Shown here: positions 1 to 9,600 of the stretch, one piece after another
Layout of the letters: each line of letters opens with the position of its first letter
How positions within the stretch are numbered: position 1 is the stretch's first letter
Source of the DNA: Myxococcales bacterium
Lineage (GTDB): Bacteria; Myxococcota; Polyangia; Fen-1088
Direction of reading: 5' to 3'
DNA: 13,714 bases
Assembly (NCBI GenBank): GCA_003155465.1
Contig: PMCR01000552.1
Span: 1 to 13,714, forward strand
Program-made: the position numbers and the translations under genes
The notes under the pieces: model-generated
What the model saw: the letters and a program-made list of their open reading frames with translations, nothing else
The model's database searches: none
What the model was told of the DNA's origin: nothing

Positions 1-512
1 TTGACGCGGAACACGCAGGTGAATTCTTTGGCGGAGCCGCGCTTGGTGCACTCCACCGTCGGCAAGACGCAGGTAGCGGGCGTGGTGGGGACACAGCTGC
101 CGTCGTAGAAATCTCCGTCGAGGTAGCTGTTCTTCTTGAAGATCGGGAGGTCGATGAGTTTCAGCGGCATCCAGCAGTACTTGTGATTGACCTCGCCGCC
201 GCCGGTTGGGCTGCGGTCGACGAGACGCGCGTGCTTCGTGCCGAGCCAGGTCGCTGCCGTTGCGGCCGCCTCCTTCGAGGTCGGGGACTGCTGGATTTTC
301 TTGTGAACCTCGGCGGCACTCACGACTTCGGCGTAGCGAATCGTCGTGTACTGCTTGCCGTCGGTGCAAGAGCAGAGCACGCACTCGCCCTTGCTCGCCT
401 CGCCGCAAGGATGGATCGGCTCAGTCTTGCAGTCGGCCGCCGCGAGCCGCGGCAGGGCCAGAGTGATGAGCAACGCTCCAGCGTGAAAACCGATTCTTCG
501 CAGCACGAGCAT
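1..512 (-). CDS. exported Cys-rich hypothetical protein (C-terminus off the left edge)
   Basis: Reading the minus strand from the ATG at 512-510 gives 170 uninterrupted codons to the window edge, with no stop. The start is supported by an AGGAGGG ribosome binding site (complement of 518-524) five bases upstream. Residues 1-26 form a signal peptide: MLVLRRIGF, a hydrophobic stretch (AGALLITLAL), then an LAAA cleavage site before Asp27. The mature part is rich in cysteine (positions 28, 36, 44, 47 and 49, then several more towards the edge), which suggests a disulfide-bonded periplasmic or secreted protein. Other visible pieces are a Thr/Lys-rich TDGKQYTTIRYAEVV segment and a KYCWMPLK motif. 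I do not recognise a family and infer no function beyond export. It is transcribed divergently from the giant gene and shares the 513-702 intergenic region with it. Confidence 0.8.
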   Translation of the reverse strand, partial: MLVLRRIGFHAGALLITLALPRLAAADCKTEPIHPCGEASKGECVLCSCTDGKQYTTIRYAEVVSAAEVHKKIQQSPTSKEAAATAATWLGTKHARLVDRSPTGGGEVNHKYCWMPLKLIDLPIFKKNSYLDGDFYDGSCVPTTPATCVLPTVECTKRGSAKEFTCVFRV

Positions 513-702
513 GGGCACCCTCCTGTGGAAAGGGCAAGCATATCCCAACAGCCGTGATCTCAACAGCCGTGATCTCAACAAGTTTCGCTTTCCCGCTTCC
601 CCTCAGCCACCTGGTTGCGCTATTTTCATTTCCTTTTTCGCAGGCCGGTGGTTCAGAGAACGAGTTCCGCAGTCTGGTTGCCCCTTCACCCAGGAGCGAG
701 AC
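513..702. promoter_or_regulatory. divergent intergenic region, presumed to hold two promoters
   Basis: These 190 bases separate the minus-strand Cys-rich gene from the plus-strand giant gene, so both promoters should lie here. On the minus strand, TTGAGA (563-558) and TATGCT (542-537) are 15 bases apart and could be weak -35/-10 boxes. This pairing is an inference with a short spacer. On the plus strand there is no convincing sigma-70 promoter, only a T-rich stretch around 622-640. The ribosome binding site of the plus-strand gene, AGGAG at 692-696, lies six bases before its ATG. Confidence 0.4.
546..580. repeat. 15-bp direct tandem repeat, two copies plus a partial third
   Basis: The unit CAACAGCCGTGATCT occurs at 546-560 and again at 561-575 with no mismatch, followed by CAACA (576-580). 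On the minus strand each full copy and its junction carry a TTGAGA hexamer (563-558 and 578-573), so the duplication doubles a possible -35 element or regulator site of the divergent minus-strand gene. Confidence 0.85.
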
Positions 703-3186
703 ATGAGAGTCGTCGGTGTTTCTCGTCGGATGTGGGCGTGTTTCTCGTCAGAGTTCAGAGTCGTCGCAGTACTCGTCATCAGCGTGGCTGGGTGTTCGCC
801 AAGGGAGCCCTTGGCTACCCCTACCCCGGCCACGGCTGCGCCAGGTGCGGCGCTCAACTCGAACCCGCAGATTACCGATTTTGCGGTGTACGCGCAGAAC
901 AGCGCCGCGCTGTGGGATAGGGCGACCGTTTCGGGGGGCGACCTGGGCGTGCGGCTGGCAGGCACGGGTCCGTTCCTGGTCAGCGGCTACGAATTGGCCC
1001 TGGCAAGCCAGGCTCAGGTGGCAACGACCCGCAACGTCATTGCCAACCGGGTGCAGTTGCTGGACCGTGCGCGCGTGGGAGACGTGCAAGCCAACCAGCT
1101 CGCCAATCAATCTGGTTTCACTGTACACCGGTACCCATTTCCCTCGGCCATGCCGGCCCTGCCCCCGACCGCACCGGTTTCCCCGGGAAGTGCGGCGCTG
1201 ACGGTGAACGCATCTTCCACGTTTTCCGCCTTTCCAGGCGCTTACGGCGCCGCAAGCATCGGCTACCGTGGCGTGTTGCGATTGTACGGGGGCGTGTATC
1301 ACCTGGTCTCTCTCCAGCTTGACAATGAGGCGCGCATCGAAGCCATGGCGCCGGTGCAGGTGCGGGTGGCGGGGCGGTTTGGCGCTTTCGATCGTGTCTG
1401 GATCGGACCTGCTGCGGGCGCGACCCTGACCGCCGGCGATTTGCGCATCGAGGTTTCCGGCCGCAATGGCAGCAGCGGCTCGCTGGCCGATTCGCCCAAG
1501 GCCGCAGCGTTCGGCAACGACTCGACCATTCACGGGGTGATGCTGGTTCCCAACGGGACCCTGCAGACGGGGCACCACATGGCCATGGTGGGTGCGTATG
1601 TTGGGAGGGATGTCCTGCTGGACATTGACTCGGCGGTCACCTATCAAAGCGGAGTCGGGCCTTCGGGGTGCCTGCAATCGTGCGACGACGGCAACCCGTG
1701 CACGACTGACATCTGCTCGGTGGGTGTGTGCGTTCACACCTCTTCCCCGGCCGGGACAAGCTGCGCTGACGGCAACGCCTGCAACGGCGCAGAAACCTGC
1801 GATGGCGCAAGTCATTGCCGGGCTGGCACGCCGATATCCTGCGCGCCGCTCGACCAGTGCCATTTGACCGGGGTGTGCAATCCGGCAAGCGGTCTGTGCT
1901 CGAATCCGGCCAAGCCAAATGGAACCCCGTGCAGCGACGGAAACCTTTGCACAAAGACCGACGTCTGCACCGCCGGCGCGTGCGGCGGCACGGCGTACGC
2001 ATGTGACGACGGGCTGGGCTGCACGGCCGACGCCTGCAACGGCGATGGAACCTGCACCTTCAGCGTGACGGCGGCAAACTGCCTGGTCAACGGCCTTTGC
2101 TACGCGGGCGGCGCCACCAGCCCGACCAACCATTGCCAGCAATGCACGCCCGAGACCAGCCAGACCACGTGGAGTCAGAAGCCCAGCGGCGCCTCATGCA
2201 ACGACGGGAACGCTTGCACGGCGAACGATGTGTGCAACGGCGCCGGACAATGCGGCGGCACGGCGTACACCTGCAGCGACGGGCTGGCCTGCACCGCCGA
2301 CACCTGCAACGGCGACGGAACCTGCACCTTTGCGCCGATGCCCGGCACCTGCGCCATCAACGGTGCGTGCTATGGCGCCGGTGCCTCAAGCCCGGCAGAC
2401 CAGTGCCAGCAGTGCACGCCGGATACCAGCCAGTCGGTCTGGAGCTCAAAGACCGACGGCACGGCGTGCGACGATGGCAAGGCAGAATCCCAGGGAGATG
2501 CGTGCACCGCCGGCGTGTGCCAGGGGACGATTCCATGCGCGTCGGTCGCCGATGTCCGCGTCGGGGTGCAGTTTTCGTGTGCGCTTCGCACGGATGCCAG
2601 CCTTTGGTGCTGGGGCGCGAACTCGGCAGGTCAGCTTGGCAACGGGACGACGACCGACAGCCTGATCCCAGTCCGAGCAGGGGCAACGACCTGGAACTGG
2701 ACATCGGTGATCGCTGGGGGATACCACGGGTGCGGAATCCGGCGCGACGGCACCCTTTGGTGCTGGGGCTACAATGCCCATGGGCAACTCGGCAACGGGT
2801 CGACAGACGGAACATCGACCCCCACGCAGGTCGCCGGGCAGGACTGGGTGATGGTGCGGGCTGGGATCGGGCACACCTGCGGCGTGCAGGGGAACGGCAG
2901 CCTGTGGTGCTGGGGCGACAACCAGTTTGGGGGACTGGGCAACGGGACACAGAGTGATAGCGCCGTACCAGTAGAGGTGGTTGGGATGGATTGGGTGTCG
3001 GTGGCTGCTGGAGCCTGGCACACCTGCGGGATCAAAGCCGACCACAGCCTGTGGTGCTGGGGGCACAACGCTGACGGGCAACTGGGCAATGGCACGACAG
3101 AGGAGAGCCTCACTCCCGTGCAAGTCGGGGGTGCAGCCTGGTCGAACGTATCGGCAGGCGTAGCCACGGGCGCCTTTCACACCTGA
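703..3186 (+). CDS. N-terminal part of a giant RCC1/Cys-rich/SpvB/RHS lipoprotein, ended by an in-frame TGA
   Basis: The protein has 827 residues. The ATG at 703 has AGGAG at 692-696; the frame stays open further upstream, but only this start gives a clean signal. Residues 1-31 form a lipoprotein signal with a hydrophobic core (VVAVLVISV) and a VAGC lipobox at Cys31, so the product should be lipidated. Residues 32 to about 325 are a Ser/Ala/Gly-rich, probably beta-structured domain that I cannot name. Residues 327 to about 610 are CDDGN-CT-D-C type Cys-rich repeats, and from about 612 RCC1 blades begin. Four complete LWCWG blades are present when translation stops at TGA 3184-3186. Downstream, the same frame continues at once with three more blades and the SpvB-RHS part, so the gene was almost certainly one reading frame of about 3,572 codons. 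As written, the product would be a lipoprotein with an incomplete propeller. Sequencing error, mutation and recoding all remain possible. Confidence 0.85.
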   Translation: MRVVGVSRRMWACFSSEFRVVAVLVISVAGCSPREPLATPTPATAAPGAALNSNPQITDFAVYAQNSAALWDRATVSGGDLGVRLAGTGPFLVSGYELALASQAQVATTRNVIANRVQLLDRARVGDVQANQLANQSGFTVHRYPFPSAMPALPPTAPVSPGSAALTVNASSTFSAFPGAYGAASIGYRGVLRLYGGVYHLVSLQLDNEARIEAMAPVQVRVAGRFGAFDRVWIGPAAGATLTAGDLRIEVSGRNGSSGSLADSPKAAAFGNDSTIHGVMLVPNGTLQTGHHMAMVGAYVGRDVLLDIDSAVTYQSGVGPSGCLQSCDDGNPCTTDICSVGVCVHTSSPAGTSCADGNACNGAETCDGASHCRAGTPISCAPLDQCHLTGVCNPASGLCSNPAKPNGTPCSDGNLCTKTDVCTAGACGGTAYACDDGLGCTADACNGDGTCTFSVTAANCLVNGLCYAGGATSPTNHCQQCTPETSQTTWSQKPSGASCNDGNACTANDVCNGAGQCGGTAYTCSDGLACTADTCNGDGTCTFAPMPGTCAINGACYGAGASSPADQCQQCTPDTSQSVWSSKTDGTACDDGKAESQGDACTAGVCQGTIPCASVADVRVGVQFSCALRTDASLWCWGANSAGQLGNGTTTDSLIPVRAGATTWNWTSVIAGGYHGCGIRRDGTLWCWGYNAHGQLGNGSTDGTSTPTQVAGQDWVMVRAGIGHTCGVQGNGSLWCWGDNQFGGLGNGTQSDSAVPVEVVGMDWVSVAAGAWHTCGIKADHSLWCWGHNADGQLGNGTTEESLTPVQVGGAAWSNVSAGVATGAFHT
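1981..2520 (+). repeat. imperfect 270-bp tandem duplication in the Cys-rich region
   Basis: The bases TGCGGCGGCACGGCGTAC occur at 1981 and again exactly 270 bases later at 2251. The encoded 90-residue units match along their length: CGGTAY, then DGL-CTAD-CNGDGTCTF, then C-NG-CY, then a CQQCTP-TSQ-W block. The second unit diverges towards its end (about 2480-2520). This is a recent internal duplication within the myxobacterial-type Cys-rich repeats. Confidence 0.8.
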
Positions 3187-3600
3187 GGGGCCAAGTTGGA
3201 TGGAAGCTTGTGGTGCTGGGGTGACAACCAGTCCGGCCAGCTCGGGACAGGCTCGACCGCGGATAGCCTGACACCAGCGCAGGTGGGCAGCGCAGTTTGG
3301 ACGGACATGTCGGGCGGCGTGCTCCACTCCTGTGGCGTGCAGGGGGACGGCACGTTGTGGTGCTGGGGCGCCAACGACCACGGGCAAGTCGGGGATGGAA
3401 CGCAGACGAATCGGCTGGCGCCCGTGCGAGTTCCGGGGCAGGCCTGGGGCCAGGTCGCGGCGGGCAACTTGCATACCTGCAGCCGACGGCAGGATGGCAG
3501 CCTGTGGTGCTGGGGCAGCAATGCGTATGGCGAGATCGGCGACGGGACGCAGACCCAGCACTCGGCGCCTGAGCAGGTCGTGGGCCAGTTGTGTAGCCAG
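2566..3600 (+). repeat. seven RCC1 repeats (about 147-bp unit), one seven-blade propeller
   Basis: Seven copies of an [S/T]LWCWG motif are seen, with the first Trp codon at 2605, 2758, 2905, 3052, 3211, 3358 and 3505. The intervals are 153, 147, 147, 159, 147 and 147 bases, always a multiple of three. Each blade has the pattern C-x(8-10)-LWCWG-x-N-x2-G-x2-G-[ND]-G-T. RCC1-family folds are seven-bladed beta-propellers, so the count matches one complete domain. The 3184 TGA and a 12-base extra segment both lie between blades 4 and 5. Confidence 0.9.
3184..3186 (+). other. in-frame TGA at a conserved Cys position of the RCC1 propeller
   Basis: The codons around the stop read His-Thr-TGA-Gly-Ala-Lys-Leu-Asp-Gly-Ser-Leu-Trp-Cys-Trp-Gly. 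The equivalent position in the six other blades is always Cys (TGT, TGC, TGC, TGC, TGT, TGC). Blade 4 has CACACCTGCGGG where this blade has CACACCTGAGGG, one C-to-A difference. Causes in order of likelihood: sequence error, a real nonsense mutation, and, least likely, recoding such as selenocysteine insertion. A short CAAG...CTTG pairing (3192-3195 with 3207-3210) lies downstream, but it is weak and does not look like a clear SECIS element. Confidence 0.85.
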
Positions 3601-6600
3601 GTTCCCGTCTGCGGCAACAGCCAGATTGAGCCGGGCGAGGAATGTGACGACGGGAACAACGATTCTGGCGACGGGTGCACGATGGACTGCCGGATCGAAA
3701 AGTGTTTCGGCGTGGTGTGCACAGCCCTCGATCAGTGCCATGACGTGGGAATCTGCGATCCAGGGTCCGGGACTTGCCCGAATACGGCAAAGCCCGATGG
3801 AGCCAGCTGCGAGGACGGCAACCTGTGCACCCTGCTCGACACGTGCCAGGCTGGCACGTGCAACCCCGGCAGCCCCAAACAGTGCGTCCCGCTCAATGAA
3901 TGTTTCGCGGCGGGAACCTGCGACCCAGGCACCGGGATCTGCTCGGACCCGCCTATCGACAAGGTCGGCTGCAATATCAATCTCCGGGTCGACGGCGTCG
4001 CAAACATGGGTGGCGGCAAGTACGTGGCGATCTTCGGATACGAGAGCACGGCAAGAACCAGCTTCCATCCGACGACCAACACGGTGTCGATCGATGAAGT
4101 CCTGCAGCCCAGTCCCACGCCCCACCCGCCGGCCTATCTCTTGCCGGGCCCCCACCTTGGCGCGTTCCTGCCCAGTTGCAGTGCGGACCAGACCATTTCA
4201 TGGGCAGTCGATGGCCAGCCCATAGACGTCACGTGTTCTCCGCAGACTGCCCTCACACCGGAGCCGGTCGGAACGGGCTCCCAGGTCGAGCTTCCCGATG
4301 GAACGATAGTGATCATCACGCCAGATCTGAGCCCCTACGAGAAGACGCCGGACGCCCCAGGGGTTCCCGAAGACCTGCCAACGGGAGACGACTTCAAGGG
4401 AACGATTCCTGGGCAGCTCACGGTAGGCCCCACTGGCGCAGCGATCTACACCGTGCCGATCTCGATTCCACCCGGGATCGCCGGAATGGCGCCCAATCTG
4501 AGCCTCGTCTACAACAGCCAGGGCGGCGACGGAATCGCGGGCCAGGGCTGGGAACTGACAGGGCTGTCGATGATCTACCGCTGTCCCAAGACCAAGGTTC
4601 AGGATGGCTACGCGCAGCCTGTGAGCATGAACGGTACCTCTGTCGCCGATGCGGATGGCGACGGGGTGTGTCTGGACGGCAAACGGCTGTTCCCCTTGGC
4701 GTTCGGGGGCGTCCACACGGGTCTATTCAAGGCCGAGACCGAGGACTTCAGCCAGATCACGCTGGACGCCGCCGGCGAGGTCTTCACTGTTGTCACGAAG
4801 TCAGGCGAGACTCGGTACTACGGATATCACCCCGGGGCACGCGTCCGCCTGTGTAGGGAAGATGCGAACGGCCCCACCCCAGGCGGTGACCTTGTCATCG
4901 CACTCTGGGCACTGGATAGGGTTGAAGATCCCTGGGGCAACTATTACGAGATTGAATACAACGACGGCACGGATATCGGTAACGGCAATGTCGACTTCTA
5001 TCTCCGCGGTCTCATAGCGACAAAGATTGATTATACTGGGAACCCAGGGGACTCTACCCACGGCGCCACGCCAACCTTCAACTCGATCACATTCGACTAT
5101 GAACCGCGGAACGACACTTCGCAAATCACCTTCCGCAGCTCGGCCGTGAGGAAGAACCAGCGTCTAAAGGGGATCAGCACTCCCCGAGGCCGCTACAGCC
5201 TGACCTACTGGACTTCTGATACATGGGAGGCGAAAGGCGCCAACAGCCTCTTGGGCTCGATCAGTTACTGCACGACCGACGACACCCCAGCGTGCCTGAA
5301 GGACTTGACCTTCGACTGGGGCGCTCGGGCTGACGTGCTTGCTTGGCAGCCCGCACCGGACTACCGTTTGCCCATAGACCGGTGGGCCCCTGGCATGCAG
5401 TTTGTCGACCTCAATGCCGACGGCCGCCTCGACCTGGTTTCGGCAGCGAAAAACCGCCCTTACCACGTGTACTACAACAACGGCAAGGGCTGGGAGCCAA
5501 GAGACGACTGGAACCTGCCCACGGACGCGGCCCTGGCCAATTGGGACGTCCACCCCCCCGCGCTTGGTACTATCTTCGCAGACATCGACGGCGACGGCTT
5601 GCCAGACCTCATCACGGACAAGGCAGGCACGACTTCCAAGCCCGCAGTTTGGCTCAACCGGACCAGAGACCCAAACGCCGCCACCCCATGGGAACGGCAG
5701 ACTGGCGACCTCTCCGGCGACAAGATTGCATCGTTGCTCAGTGCGCACAACCTACCGCCGCTGGACCTCACTGCCGGTCATTACCAGCTTGTCGATATCG
5801 ACAACGACGGAAGGCCTGAAATAGTGGAAAACCAACCATTAATGGACGTGTGCTTGAACTACGATTACCACGTGTATCCGTTTGTCGTCTCTGTACTGAG
5901 CTTTCAGAATCAAGACGGCGCGCGCCAGTGGACGCTGACCTCACACGGCGACAATCCCGAAGACTGGCTCAACTACTACCACCCGGAGCGACCGATGGGC
6001 AACATAGGCTACTCGTTTGCTGCCATCCTGGAGGACGACTACTCCATGGTGGACCTCAATCGCGACGGTCTGCCCGACGTTGTTGGCAGAGCATGGCTAG
6101 CGTTCAATACGGGTCACCTTGGCGCCGGTGACCATCGCACAATGTGGAATGCCGATCCCGTCCGTGGGCCGCCGTGTGTAATCGGTTCGGCGCGCCCGAC
6201 CGTCGATGTTAACGGAGACGGCGTATACGATTCCGTGGTGGAGGCGACGAAGCTCAATGGCAATGGGAAGATCGTCCCAGATCCGCCCATCGGTAGTTCC
6301 AGTGCCATTAGCATCTTGTACGGCACCGGACTGTGTTGGACTTATCAAATGATTGGGACAAACTACTACAGGTACACGACAGCGCTGGATCTCTTCTCCT
6401 GGTGGCCCGAAGGGGGAATCGATCCGTACATCGGAGAACTTGCGGCGGGCAGGTACAAGTTCGCTGATCTCAACGCAGACGGGCGTATTGACGTGGTTGT
6501 CGGTCACAATTCGGGCGGCGTGCTACTGCTCAATACGGGTGAGACATGGAGGGATGCAGAAGGGCGGGACTCTCGCATACCCCCCAACCCCGGCCCAAGA

Positions 6601-9600
6601 ACATACGTCGTCCCAACGGCCGTTAGTCCGATCGACCTCTACAGCAATCCCGACTCGAATTTCATGTATAATGTCGACGAATTTATCGACGTCGACGGAG
6701 ACGGGGTGACGGATCGCGTGCAAGTTTTGGACGAAGAGGCTCCGCCAGAGTTGTATCAGACTGTGAAGGGGTCGTGGCTCAACACATACAGCCCGCCAAC
6801 AATACGGCACTTTCCGAACGGATTCGCGAAAGCGACAGAGGTCACGTACGCGGTGACCACGACTGCGGACGCCCAGAGGAAGGGGATCTACTCAGATTTG
6901 GCGGATCGGGCGCCGGGCACGATGTACATGGCAGTACCGCTGCGGGTTGTGGAGTCGGTTGCGGCTGACAACGGCGTGGACGACGAGAGGGCGAAGACAA
7001 CCTACAAATACCGTGACCTGCGGGCGAGCGCGTTTGGGCGTGGACCGCAGGGATTCCGACAGGTGGCCATGACGGATCCGACCGGCATGGTCACCACCAC
7101 GACCTATGCGCAGGCATATCCGTATACGGGAATGCCGACAACTGTCACCCGCGAGCAGAAGGTGATGCTGGACGATACGAAGTGGGAGTATTGCGACAGG
7201 CCCGCACCAGCGGGTGAGCCGACGGAGTGTATTGAGCAGATGGTCCTGGTCGCGAAAACAGAGACCGAGTACTGCGACAACCCTGCCGCGGCGGGTGACT
7301 TGACGAAGTGCACCCCGATCACCGGGGTCGGGTCTGGGATACCCAAGGCGTCTGTCTTTGTATATCCGCTGAAGGTTACCGACACGAGTTTCCTCCGCGG
7401 GTCGAACATGGCTCCTCTCGGTTCTGACGATGAGACGATCACCACGACCACGGAGTACGTGTACGACTTACACGGCAATCCAGCCATTACCACCGTGACC
7501 ACCGAATCCAGTGGGAGCGGCGGGAAATTCAAGAAAGAGGTCGCAAACGACTACGGCGCCGAGGAGAGCACTGAGCGAAAGAGGGGCAAGGTTAAGCGCA
7601 CCGTGGTGACAACGCGCAGGCTCGCTCCGGATGGAGACGCCGACGACGCAACTACCATCCACACGACTGAGTTCGAGTATGAGACGGATTCGACCCTGGC
7701 TCTGAAGAAGAAGAAAGTCGAGCCCGGCAAAGAACTGGGCATCCAACTCCACACGGCCTACGAATATGACCGTTTCGGGAATCTGGTGACGACAACTAAT
7801 TGCGCGAGCGACTTCGGTGATTGCAAGGCGGGCGAGGATAATCCGGTGGCTGACCCGCAGGATCCGAACCACCCGTCGTTCCGCACGACCAGGGTGAGCT
7901 ACGATCCGATCGATTTCCAGCCTGGCGAGACGGCACCGGACCGGAGCTTGTCCTACGGCGACGGGCGGTTCCCGGTGAAGACGACGAATGCCGAAGGCCA
8001 CGTCCAGTACAGCGCATATAGTCCGCTGCTCGGCGTCCTGATCCAAAGCACAGGGCCGAATGGGATCCACACCTGCTACGACTACGACGCCCTCGGGTAC
8101 CAGAGATCGGAGACAGCCCGGTGTGTTCGTGATTCCGAGCACCCGCTGAAGACCACGATCGATAGGTATCTTGTATCGTCTTCGACAAAGGACCCGCCAC
8201 TGCTGGCCAAGACGCTGGTGTTGACCCAACCGCCGACAGGCGCAGCAAGCGGCGTTTACGCGGATGCTCTTGGGCGCACGATTGCAACGCTTGCCCGGAG
8301 TTTCGATGGGAAGCTCACCTACACCATGACTGAGTACGACGGGGTCGGACGCGTTGCCGGAACCTGCAAGCCGTTCTTCAGGAACGCAGCCAAGTACTGG
8401 ACAACGCCGAGCTATGACTGGCTTGGGCGTGTCTCAACCGTGACGCAGCAGCTGGGACCAATCGATGACACGGCGAAGAATGGGACCAGCGTGGTCACGA
8501 CGACGTACTGGGGATCGGTGATCCAGACGCACCAGACGGTGAAGGACGAGGTCCGTGACCGATACGAAACCAAGAACGTTCTCGGGAAGGTCGCCAAGGT
8601 CAAGGACGCGGCGGGCAAGGAAGTCTCGTATTTCTACGACGCCGATGGGAGTCTGACGAAGACAGCAACAGACGAGGTGGGCAACAGTGTCCTGATCACC
8701 TACGATCTGCTGGGAAGAAAGCACAACACGACCGATCCGGACCTGGGCACGTGGACCTACGGGTACAATGGCTTTGGAGACCTGATCAGCCAGACGGACG
8801 CCAAGAACCAGACAACCACGATGACCTACGACCGACTCGGCCGGATGTCCACCAAGACCGACCCCACGGGCGGCACTGCCGAATGGGTCTATGACAAGGG
8901 GCCTGGGGGGCGTGGCAAGCTGACGGCGATGATAGGCGCCCCGGACTCCAGGCTGAATGGGTCGTGTTCGGTGCCGGAGACGACGCAGACTTCGGGAAAG
9001 CGCGCTGGCCGATGGTTCACCTATACGCCTTGGGGCGACGTGGACGAGGCAAACGAGTGCACGGACGGGGAGACCTTCTCGACGAAGTACCAGTACGATG
9101 GCCTTGGGCGCCAGAGTGTAGTCACGTACCCCCAGATAGGTGAGGCACCTGGCTCGCGCTTCGCGACAAAGTACCACTACACGAACCTAGGCTTCCTTCA
9201 CTACGTGGCCGATGCGTCCGACGACAAGCCGTACTGGGTCGCGAAGGCTATGAACGCCGCGGGGCAGGTCACTGAGGAGTACACGCGCAACGGGGTGAAG
9301 ACGATCGCGACGCGGAACGCGTCCACCGGGTGGTTGCGTGGCTCGTCGGTCACGGCCCAGGCTGACGCGAACACGCTGATTCAGGGCCTGACCTTCGCGT
9401 ACGACGAGGTTGGGAACCTGCGCGGCCGGACGCGGTCTATGCCTTCGGAGATGGCAGACTCCACGGAGACATTCGGGTACGATCAGCTCGACCGGCTGAT
9501 CACGGCCCAGGTGAAGATTCCATCGACGGCATACGACGTGACCGAGGAGACCTACGCATATGACGGCATTGGCAACCTGACGGAGAAGGGCGGCAAGACG

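Noticed and set aside
183..557. Plus-strand frame of 124 codons at the left edge
   Set aside because: It overlaps the minus-strand Cys-rich gene, which has an AGGAGGG site, a signal peptide and a Cys pattern.
748..2142. Long open frame on the minus strand, 464 codons
   Set aside because: It lies opposite the lipoprotein and Cys-rich coding sequence and has no recognisable domain; GC-rich third positions keep antisense frames open. The plus-strand frame has a signal, a lipobox and clear repeats.
1669..2520. CRISPR array or satellite DNA
   Set aside because: The repeated bases are coding, keep the reading frame and encode Cys-rich protein repeats; there are no uniform repeats with unique spacers.
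3184..3230. Bacterial SECIS element after the TGA
   Set aside because: Only a 4-bp CAAG/CTTG pairing with an 11-base loop is seen, without the apical GU loop and bulged U that bacterial SECIS elements need. I keep selenocysteine as a low-probability option in the finding.
2446..4155. Long open frame on the minus strand, 569 codons
   Set aside because: It is the reverse of the RCC1 and Cys-rich repeats; its repeated Arg/Pro/Ala-rich segments mirror the blade period and it has no start site.
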